A stretch of 64,000 nucleotides of DNA from Crambe crambe (taxonomy: Eukaryota > Porifera > Demospongiae > Poecilosclerida > Crambeidae), in assembly GCA_963924555.1 (NCBI GenBank), contig OZ004587.1, positions 2,356,001-2,420,000 on the forward strand. The letters run 5' to 3'. The notes under the pieces are model-generated. The model saw only the letters and a list, made by a program, of their open reading frames with translations, did not search any database and was not told where the DNA came from. Positions within the stretch are counted from its first letter, which is position 1; every line of letters begins with the position of its first letter. Below, in pieces: positions 55,913-64,000 of this stretch. The translations under genes were made by a program, and so were the position numbers.

Positions 55913-56516
55913 CCCAGGCTCTCGCGCGCGCACGAAAGGGGGGAGGGGAAGAAAGAGAACCTGGTACACAGTGATCGTAAATTTTATCACGTGCGACTTC
56001 TCCCGCCCGGCGCGTTATCTAATTATGATGCTTCGATGTGCTACAATTCGATCTACCAATCCATCAGGGGAGAAACTACCAGTACAGGCAGGTCTTGGAA
56101 GTGTCAAGTTGGTTATACCATCACAAAAGGGAGTATTTTATAACATAGGCTCTTCCCGAAGTCAGTAAGAATATGCTGCTTCCTTCGTAAACGGCTCTTA
56201 TCGACAGATGCTGCTCATCCTTCAAGGAGAGATCGCTAAAACCTAACCTTCCAAGTCCGTCTTCTTCAAACTAGCATTGCTACTAGCACTAGGAACACTA
56301 GATACTCCATTGTAGACATTATGTTATGAATCGATGACATCATTTATATTACGCATTTGTACGTAGAATGAACCGAAGAATTACGGAAGAATATAAAATT
56401 CACAGATTTCTGTGAAAAACCTGAGCATGCACAGTCAGTGTGTACCAGGCTCTCTTTCTTCCCCTCCCCCCTTCCATGCGCGCGTGAGAGCCTGGGGATG
56501 AGGCTAGAGATTGAGG
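55913..56516. mobile_element. TIR element with TAGCCTCGTCCCCAGGCTCT ends
   Basis: About 65-bp inverted ends; TTGAGG occurs on both sides (55,907-55,912 and 56,521-56,526). It is absent from the equivalent G2 site (about 36,125). The interior has a 65-codon + strand frame (55,971-56,168) of unknown origin. Confidence 0.85.
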
Positions 56517-56642
56517 ATGCAGACAAATATGTACCAGTTGAGTCTAGTTATAAGCTCAATGTTGCTAAATCAACTTTGTAAAAAAAAAGCTGTATGAAGG
56601 CAAAATAGGTTCTTAATTCTCTATTGTAGTGCACATATAATA

Positions 56643-56786
56643 GTTAGACAACGAGACCAAGGTATCTACGGTCTATTTAGAAACCTGAGAGCCCTGGGCT
56701 GTAGCGTCCCAAGCGCAGCGAGGGCGCTACTAAGGGCCCGAAGGTTTCTAAACAGACCGTAGATCCCGTTGGTCGAGGTGTCTAAC
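56643..56786. mobile_element. GC-rich hairpin MITE
   Basis: GTTAGACAACGAGACCAA ... mirrored at 56,769-56,786; the inner parts GATCTACGGTCTGTTTAGAA pair too. The loop includes AAGCGCAGCGAGGGCGCT. The larger stretch 56,636-57,100, with two GCGTGATTCTAAGTG units at about 57,000-57,045, is missing upstream of G2. Confidence 0.85.
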
Positions 56787-57234
56787 TTATTTAGACTATA
56801 GCCAATCACTGGAGTTGTTTAACTTACCTCAACACGCACTTGGAAACAATAACCATGGTTTTTAAATGCAACAAACATGGATCAGAGCGCACCTAGAAAC
56901 AATAACCGTGGCCACCGCGATGCGTTGCTAGAATTGGACCAATTGGAATGACCATCTTTACCAGGTTTACCTAGGGCAAGTGAATTCTAAGTGCTGTAAG
57001 GCGTGATTCTAAGTGCCATAAGGCGTGATTCTAAGTGAATAGAATTCACCAAATGGACCAATCAGATTCCTTGATTGTGACTAGCTATAGTCTAAGTATG
57101 GAAATGTACATGCATAATAATTATGGCTTTCAGTCTTGTAGATACTCCAGATACATTATACAGTATTAAACCTGGAAGTAGCTGTGTGTAACACAGTAGT
57201 AACACATCTTTCATTAATCCAATTAACTACATTG

Positions 57235-57970
57235 TTGGGGTTTCGGGGTATGAGCAAACCTGTGGTTATTAAAATTCTATTTTTTTGCTGCTTATTCTTA
57301 TAAGCCCATAGCTAAGTTAAACCTAGTCCCATTCCCAGACCAATTTTCTTCCCACACAATTTTTGGCACGTGCAGAGGGAGGGGGAAAAAACGGTCTTAT
57401 TCCACCTGAATTCTTGCACTGTGCAACCCCAAAAATGCAGAATAGTGTGCACAGTATGACATGTATTTATTTAGTGTCTAGCTAGATGTATCATTGAACT
57501 GCAATCACACGGAAAGCTCCTACCAAAGGCTGAGGTGGCTAGCCAAGGCCTTGAGGCTACGTTTGTTACACATGCGCATTATGTTTAATGGCTTCTTTAT
57601 ATAGTCCCTGTACTAAGAGAGCAGCTTTTTTCTAGAGGCTAAACTGATGCCACACTGCACTGGTTGGGTAAAACATAGCCAACAACTTACTGTATTCCAA
57701 CTTCATTTTTGTATTAGTCCTATGGAGGATCATAGGTCATCCCTACATAGAGAGCACTATACCACGCTCTCTTATTACACAACAGAGCACGTCTGCATGC
57801 CCATGCTAACGCCAGCTACACAATCTCCAAATTGTGCACCAAAATGGCCACCATTGGCATGGTAAAAGGATACATTGCAAACAATCAATAATTTAGTATG
57901 TGTAGCTGCATCATATCTTGTGCTCCCATCAACCCATAAGCATACTGCAATCTGATTGGTCAATAGGTGC
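57235..57970. other. Insertion-like stretch missing upstream of G2
   Basis: Interrupts the homology between the G1 and G2 upstream regions. It contains a GGTCATCCCTACATAGAGAG end fragment (57,735-57,755) of the family at 11.9 and 58.7 kb. No gene recognised. Confidence 0.45.
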
Positions 57971-58272
57971 ACTGCATTTGTTGCCTAGCAACTGTAGGGG
58001 TTTTCCCTGGGAAAGCACCAACAAGAAATGGTTAGGGAAGTTGGCCACTTCATTAGCATGTGGCATGAAGTTGATAATTTCTAGGTAGGGCTATATGGGT
58101 TAGTTGGGTTGGTCGAGTTTGGCCTGACCAGGATTTAAAAATTCAAAAGTGAATTACTTCATGGCCAATGCATGCATTCAGGTTTCATCTAAGGGGGCAT
58201 AAAGGAAGCTTGCCCCCCAAACAGCTCAACTTCTCCCCCAAACTGACTTAATTCCCCCCCCCCCCTTATAGG

Positions 58273-58321
58273 TCACTCCCTTTGGTGACCACAGGTTATT
58301 ACTTGTGGTCACCAAAGGGAG
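58273..58321. repeat. Perfect hairpin
   Basis: CTCCCTTTGGTGACCACA ... TGTGGTCACCAAAGGGAG with a loop of about 10 bases. Upstream of G2 (near 37,130) the left arm is changed, so the hairpin is lost there. Confidence 0.9.
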
Positions 58322-58360
58322 TAATTAAGGGATAATTCAGAGTAGTAAACATTTTAAATA

Positions 58361-58363
<3 letters not shown>

Positions 58364-58402
<39 letters not shown>
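58364..58402. repeat. (TC)n microsatellite
   Basis: About 19 TC units. Confidence 0.95.
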
Positions 58403-58407
<5 letters not shown>

Positions 58408-58679
58408 GTTTTAATGGTTTTATGTATTCATGTCTAGAGTTCATTCTTCTATGTGCATGCAGGGACACCAATGATTATTATCAGCGAGTCAAGGCTTGAA
58501 GTGTTGAGCAGTCGAAGATGCAAAGGAGTCTACCGGGTAGATGGATTGGTAAATGTAAAATCCCCGAGTTGATTAGCTAGCTGAGCTGAGTATTATTATA
58601 ATTTCGAATAATGGATATCAATTACGCACATGCGTATTATCGAAAATATGGCTTCCAATAAATTAAGTTAGTCAAGTGC

Positions 58680-59040
58680 TGTGCTTTGTAGTATTTCCTT
58701 TTATATTGACACTTTCGAGGATTGAAAGATCGTAGATGGTAGAATTTGGAGCAGAAATCATAGCTGTAGCTTGAGTGGTTCAAGGGGTATGGTTGTCTAA
58801 GAAGAAGAAGAAAAATAGAGAAGAAGAATCCAGCGATTTACCCGCGTGCCGTATTTCTGAAACGGTAAGCTCCCTGGTCCTGAAACTTGGTCTGCACATT
58901 GTAGTAGGCTCTAGTAGGTGGTGGAACTAGAATTTCACTTTTGTATTAGTCTATATGTGGCGCGTGCAGCCGTTCAGGTCATCCCTACATAGAGAGCTAC
59001 TGCTCTCTGTGATAAGAGAATAATAGGAGAATAATAGGTA
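58680..59040. repeat. Dispersed repeat, copy 2 of 11.9-12.3 kb
   Basis: See 11,880-12,260; ends CATCCCTACATAGAGAGCTA then CTGCTCTC. Confidence 0.7.
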
Positions 59041-60951
59041 GAGGTAAGTAGAATAATAGGATAGAATAATATTATAGGTAAAGTGGGTTTAATTCATTAC
59101 TTGTCACCCACTTATCCAGTCTGAAAAAAAGTGGACCAGCAGAACCGATCTGCTATGACCCTTCCCTCCTTGAGTTGGTAAAGGGGAGAATATAAAGTAT
59201 CCATGGCACACTTAGTGTGGTTGTATGTATACTAATAGTCACAAACCTTGCAGCATACATACCAACCATCCAGATTTCCCTGGATTATCCAGGGATTGGA
59301 TGTCAAATCCAGGCATCCAGGAAAATTCAGGGAACATTAACATCATTATGCCTAGGTAGGTGCTCTTAAACAATGGCTACATTACCAGATTCTGCCTTGA
59401 AGCCTACGATTGCGTGTATGGGGTTGGTAAGTAGAAAAAGCACCCCAAAAAAAATTTTTTTTAAGTCTACAGGCCTTGTGATGTTCACGCACATACTTGA
59501 TGCTCGTAAAGATAATGATTCTATTTAGCTAGAATAGCTTCCATTTCAAGTTATTTCAAACTCAAAATGTTAACTGCACTCAGGCACACTCACATCCTGG
59601 CCTAAATTAATAGCTTGCGGCACCCTTGATACATTTAGTTTAACTGTTGCAGCTCACTCACCTATTTGCTGCTTAAAAAATGGCTTTCTTTCATCATTCA
59701 CCACTTACGTTTACGCGGTTTCCTTTTTTTTTTTTCCGCACGTGACTTATACACCGCGAGCTGGCTCGCAGCATGCTCGCAGCATGCTCCCCCAGAAAAG
59801 TTTTGGATTTTTGGACCTCTTAGATTCAATTTGGCGCACTCTAGGACCAAGACTTTAGATATGGTTTAAGTTACCCTTTGAATAAATTATTTTGTGACAA
59901 TAACTAACAGCTACACAACAATATTTCAATTAAGTTATTTGAATTTTCCAAACAGCCATAGTCTGTGCTCTGAGTCACACCACAAATTCATTAGCCACAT
60001 CAATTTCATTCAATAAATCAGTGCGATCTTTATGCACATGCAAAATCATTAGGCCTGACATAGGGCTGAATCCACAGGCTAATACAGGCTAACACAGGGC
60101 TGGATCCAGGAGTGGGATTGAGGGGGTTACAACCAAGCTAAGTCTTTAGATAAAATGATACATTATAATGCAATATGACCATGCCTACTTGCTTAGCCGT
60201 ATCCATTTTTCTTGTGTTTCTGCTCTAAAGTTATATATGAGCTAACTCAACTAATGTGGTTACTACAGCCATCATCATCTAAGGCTATGGTCAAGAAAGA
60301 AACGCTCTATGTATACATGACACATCCATTTTGGCTTGCACTTTCAAGGTCACATAACTCAGTGCATACTAACTGTGATTTCCTTCATGAACACCTGTGA
60401 CCTTGCATGTGTCACTTAAGAGTTTGAGTGTAATAGCTAGCTAGCCGTACTGGGAGCTCCATCACTATCATGGTCTCTTTATTATCTCAAAGAATAACTC
60501 GCTACATAAAAAGACAATTTTTAGAAAGGAGGCCGTTATAGCCAGATGGCATTTTACTTGGTCCGGGGGAGGCCGGTATTACAGTTAATGTCCAGCCCTC
60601 CTTCACACTTCTCATGGAAAGGATCTTATTAGCTAAGCATTAGCTATTAGCTAATACTTGATTAGCTAGCCATAATTATAATAATATTGATCATAAAAAA
60701 TTTTGTACAGCCTACACAGTAATTTTCTATGTCAAAATGTAAACTTTTGCTGTGAATTATTATAGCTAACAAAGAATACTGGAAATGCATCTCGTATAAC
60801 AAATATTTTTACTGTGTAGCTATCAACAACTACAACAACATAATGTGACGATAACAACAACAATAATAATAATAAAACAGACTACAGTGTAGCTACTATT
60901 ACTAACAGTGATAAGCTAGCTAGCTACAGTTTAATGAGTGAGTGGCTTAGA
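59041..60951. other. Spacer between G0 and the G1 upstream region
   Basis: No supported gene. Patches match the G2 upstream region (59,230-59,600 with 37,590-37,790). Just after the G0 stop the minus strand reads GCCACTCACTCATTAAAC, and the G1 and G2 stops are followed by very similar sequence (GCCACTCACTTTTTAAAC and GCCACTCACTCTTTAAAC), which suggests a shared 3' untranslated segment; ATTAAA in G0 could serve as a polyadenylation signal. Confidence 0.5.
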
Positions 60952-62103
60952 TTACTCTATTGCTATTTTGAACAATAGCACTCTCTTTGTTTTGAATTCA
61001 CACACATAAAGCTTGCCATTCTCATCCACAGTCAAACCGCAGGGGTCAAAATCTTGACATACTTCAGAACGGAATGATGCTACAAACTGGCCATCAGTTT
61101 TGAACATAGAAATGCGTTTATTACCACGGTCACTGATGTATAGCATATCATTGCTTTGATCAATAGTGATACTGATAGGACGATTGAATTGTCCTTCACC
61201 ATCACCAGATTTACCAAATTTTGACTCGAACGTCCCATTGGGGTTAAATATTTGGACACGATTATTGCCATTGTCCACTACGTATATCTTCCCATCTTTA
61301 CCACAAGCAACACTTGTAGGGTAATTGAACTCTCCATTATTTGATCCAGTTCTTCCAAAGCTATTTTCAAACTCAAGATTTTCTTTGAGGATATTCACAT
61401 GTCCATTAATAGCATCAGTGACATACACCTTTTTGTCAAATATGGAAATACCAGTAGGCCAATAATTCCGATTTGGGGTCATTTGGTTCGTAAAAGATTG
61501 TATTAGCGAAAGATGCTGGTCATCCACCCGAAAATTCTTAACACAATAGTTGGAGCGATCGACCACCAGAATGTTTCCACTTGCATCTATTGCTACCTCA
61601 CAAGGTTTATTAAGCTTTTGGTCTTTATTCTTGAGTGTTATAGGTTTTCCAGTAGAATTAAAAATGCGTATGGAGTTTGCTTCATTATCAGCTACTATGA
61701 TTTCTCCTTTTTTGTTCACAGCAATTCCCCAAGGCCCCTTAACTCTATTACTGGTTAGCAAAGGAAAACTCAACTCTTCAACTTCCACTTTGGTTATTCC
61801 CCCTGGACTTTGGTGTACTTCAATAATAGAAGGTTTTGAGTATACAAGATCATAGCTTCCTGACTCTGCTGGTCGAATGTCTTCAGATAAGCTCTGCCCC
61901 ATGGATTCATCAATAAGGGAATTTTCATTTAGCTCTGCCTCATGACTCCTGCTTCCTGACTCTGCTGCTGGTTGAATGTCTTCAGACAAACTCTGCCTCA
62001 TAGATTCATCCATAAGGGAATTTTCAATTGGCTCTGCCTCATGATTCCTGCTTCCTGACTCTGCTGGTTCAATGTCTTCAGACAAGCTCTGCATCGTGGT
62101 CTC
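60952..62103 (-). CDS. G0 acidic-repeat and NHL exon
   Basis: 1152 nt including the stop, acceptor TTTATCAG at 62,104. Starts ETTMQSLSEDIEPAESGS. The acidic repeats come from a three-unit minisatellite at about 61,850-62,094. NHL blades: GPWGIAVNKKGEIIVADNEA, LNKPCEVAIDASGNILVVDR, YWPTGISIFDKKVYVTDAIN, YPTSVACGKDGKIYVVDNGN, RPISITIDQSNDMLYISDRG, DPCGLTVDENGKLYVCEFKT. Confidence 0.9.
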   Translation of the reverse strand, partial: ETTMQSLSEDIEPAESGSRNHEAEPIENSLMDESMRQSLSEDIQPAAESGSRSHEAELNENSLIDESMGQSLSEDIRPAESGSYDLVYSKPSIIEVHQSPGGITKVEVEELSFPLLTSNRVKGPWGIAVNKKGEIIVADNEANSIRIFNSTGKPITLKNKDQKLNKPCEVAIDASGNILVVDRSNYCVKNFRVDDQHLSLIQSFTNQMTPNRNYWPTGISIFDKKVYVTDAINGHVNILKENLEFENSFGRTGSNNGEFNYPTSVACGKDGKIYVVDNGNNRVQIFNPNGTFESKFGKSGDGEGQFNRPISITIDQSNDMLYISDRGNKRISMFKTDGQFVASFRSEVCQDFDPCGLTVDENGKLYVCEFKTKRVLLFKIAIE

Positions 62104-63535
62104 CTGATAAAGTTATGATAGACACATTTATAATCATGTATTGATTACAATCTAGCTACTTTTATACAGCAAATGAGAAAATTTCCAAGTTGCATGATTA
62201 CTAGTAGATTTAGAGCTGATATAGTTTGTGCATGGGTTACAGTGCAGTGATAAGCTACGACATGAGGTTAGCTACCATTTGAGATACAATCAGAGAGCTA
62301 TGCTTGACACGCAAAACGCCCACGCTCATTAATAATATAATAATCTTCTTCTTGATAGCCATAACTCCCGATTGCTTCATCCTATATCTACGATCTTGGT
62401 ACCATATTGAAGCTCTACACCTGATCTAAGGAATGGTATAGTTCAAATTGAACAAGTCCTAACTGTCAATTTCCGTCCGAGTGCCTTCGTGGACGCTTGA
62501 CAGCCATAACTCCTGACTACTTCATCCTATATCTACGATCTTGGTACCATCTTGAAGCTCTACACCTCAGGTAAGGAATGGTATTGTTCAAATTGAAGTA
62601 AAGCTCAAGTCCTAACTGTCAATTGCCGTTCGAGTGCCTTCATGGACGACTCAAATTCTTGAATGCTTTGTAGGCAGCACAGTTACACTTCGTAGACGCT
62701 TCGTAGACAACATTAGAATGTTTCGTAGACACAGTTAGTTTATACACTGAGAAAAAACTGTCTTGCTAAGTTGCAGTGGGTGTGGTAAGATTATTTGGTA
62801 AAGGGTCTTTCTTGCATCCTTAGCCACGTCCCTTGAAAAAGTGTGCAAACGAGTGAGAGCAAAAACATTTCTCCTAAATGAAAGAGTGATGTAGGCTTGA
62901 GTGCATGACTATAAAAAGTACGGAAACAAGGTGCTGGCTATGTACTGCATTTGCTCGGCAGAATTGACAAACCTTACATCGTTGCATAGACTGTATTTGT
63001 CACTGTGCTCTGCTAACTGTCATAAAATTGACATAAATCCTACATTGCTGCAAGATGTAGCCAAAAAAAATATGGCAGCAGCGATGTAGGGTTTATGTCA
63101 ATTTTATAGTTTTTTTCTATTTAGTATGTATTTTTTTAATCAAAGAGGAATTTTCTTTTGTAGGTTCTCCTAGCTAGACAACAGCTATACATTCAGCTGA
63201 CCAACAATGACAATGTTTGATACCAGCTAAAAATTTAAAAAGTACAATTTTACCCAAAATGTTACTTTTGATTAGAGCTGGAAGCTACTGATTTCTCAAA
63301 ACTTGTCATCTATGTGAAATTGTACTTCTTTTCAAAACCAGTTAAAATATGGACCTTCTAAATCACTATCTGCAACTCCATAATTCTGTTTACTTAAAAT
63401 TTATGTCAATTGTAATACACTTACTCTTTCTTTTACAGGTTGCCCATTAAGTATCCTGTCAAACTCTCTCAGTTTTCTTTGTATTTCATTCAGTTCTCTC
63501 TGCTGTTCTTCATTCTGCCTTTTCACTTCTTCTAT
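60952..63535 (-). CDS. G0: coiled-coil/NHL protein, 5' end outside the window
   Basis: Two exons seen (63,535-63,425 and 62,103-60,952), joined in phase 0. The first encodes a 37-residue coiled coil (IEEVKRQNEEQQRELNEIQR...), the second three acidic repeats of about 32-36 residues (each with QSLSEDI-x-PAESGS) and then a six-repeat NHL propeller. Coiled coil followed by NHL recalls TRIM-NHL ubiquitin ligases, whose RING and B-box would lie further upstream, beyond the window (inference). No transmembrane segment is visible. The NHL part aligns with G1 and G2 from VHQSPGGI (VYQIDQGGI in G2), exactly where the G1 and G2 splice acceptors fall. Confidence 0.75.
62352..62658. repeat. Two-copy tandem repeat, about 155 bp
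   Basis: TTGATAGCCATAACTCC...GTGCCTTCGTGGACG (62,352-62,497) and TTGACAGCCATAACTCC...GTGCCTTCATGGACG follow each other. After them short CTTCGTAGAC units occur at 62,685-62,735. Confidence 0.88.
63018..63111. repeat. Hairpin, about 30-bp arms
   Basis: CATAAAATTGACATAAATCC then TACATTGCTGC, mirrored at 63,080-63,110. Probably a minimal MITE. Confidence 0.85.
63425..63535 (-). CDS. G0 coiled-coil exon
   Basis: 111 nt, 37 codons, phase 0 to 0, acceptor GCTTCAG, donor AAAGA/GTAAGT. Heptad-like spacing of Ile/Val/Leu among Glu, Gln, Arg and Lys, ending FDRILNGQPVKER. The sequence beyond 63,535 to the window end shows no further exon that I could support. Confidence 0.8.
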
Positions 63536-64000
63536 CTGAAGCAAGGTGATAATCATTACTTCATCACTATGTGAAGTTAGAATACCACAAATTTCAATTA
63601 GCCATAATTAATTTTTCACTGTTGATAAAATTAATTCAACATCATTGTGAAAAATAAATAATAGTAGTAAATCCAAAAGCTTAAGTCATCAATTATCAAC
63701 TTATCATCCAGGGTGTGAGCGGTATATTTTACTGAGCATATACGGTGGATACCAAAATGTACATGTGATCAGCTGTTGTGTGGAATTTAAGGTATTTAAT
63801 AGCTAGCTAACACTACAACTTGTTAATAAGAAAAATAACTGCTTAGTCAGCTATGTTTATACTAAAATGACAGCTAATAACACAGATTTGTGGCATTTAT
63901 TGTGCTTGTGTAAACTCTACAAGCAATGCAAACTTCCAAATCGAAGCTTAATGGAATGATGGATCTATACTTGAGACCATGAGATCAGGAGTTGAGTAGC

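Larger units (their letters stand above)
62104..63424. other. G0 intron between coiled-coil and NHL exons
   Basis: Holds the tandem repeat at 62,352-62,658 and the hairpin at 63,018-63,111; otherwise nothing recognised. Confidence 0.6.

Noticed and set aside
1-64000. tRNA or rRNA genes
   Set aside because: No stretch with an internal A-box/B-box pair and cloverleaf, and no rRNA core, was recognised by eye; a dedicated scan was not possible.

Overview
The window looks like nuclear DNA of a demosponge, with Amphimedon as the obvious comparison (inference from content: AT-rich, short phase-1 exons, receptor-type Ig/FN3 domains, NHL propellers, and very many short foldback transposons; no species marker was identified). 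No rRNA, tRNA, CRISPR or bacterial-type genes were recognised. All coordinates are on the given + strand.

Left part (1-13.4 kb), transposon-dominated: a decayed Cys-rich ORF of an invertebrate multicopy family (about 742-1248), a three-copy tandem repeat (2.70-3.24 kb), a nearly intact Ty3/gypsy LTR retrotransposon on the minus strand (3522-7929; the two LTRs differ at one base, tRNA-Ser-type primer site, a single in-frame TGA in reverse transcriptase), a broken Crypton-like tyrosine recombinase (8.65-9.80 kb) and several foldback/MITE elements.

Main part (13.4-64 kb), a minus-strand tandem gene family. Reading right to left: G0 (5' end outside the window; coiled coil, then three acidic repeats, then NHL propeller; 63,535-60,952), G1 (50,872-40,870), G2 (34,721-23,585) and G3 (21,012-13,461, broken). 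G1 and G2 can each be assembled from seven exons whose splice phases and total length (2124 and 2211 nt, both divisible by 3) give one open protein of 707 or 736 residues: signal peptide, Ig-like 1, Ig-like 2, fibronectin type III, transmembrane helix, short basic juxtamembrane exon, six-repeat NHL beta-propeller. This is a type I receptor with an NHL propeller as its cytoplasmic domain. I do not know this arrangement as a described family, and it is the main candidate for a new system here. G0 resembles a TRIM-like coiled-coil/NHL protein without visible membrane part and may represent the NHL donor. G3 has lost the signal exon and the NHL part, and its first Ig domain lacks a canonical cysteine.

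The gene-to-gene spacers are also duplicated: G1 upstream (51-59.6 kb) matches G2 upstream (34.7-37.8 kb), which makes G1/G2 natural 'empty/filled' site comparisons that date several transposon insertions (two with TTAA target sites). On the + strand, between G2 and G3, lies an isolated exon (21,783-22,226) coding a transmembrane segment and a tail with three repeated Tyr-Ser-x-Ile motifs; a decayed copy sits at 39.39-39.50 kb between G1 and G2. Together these suggest a clustered, turning-over family of cell-surface receptors; ligands and function cannot be read from the sequence.
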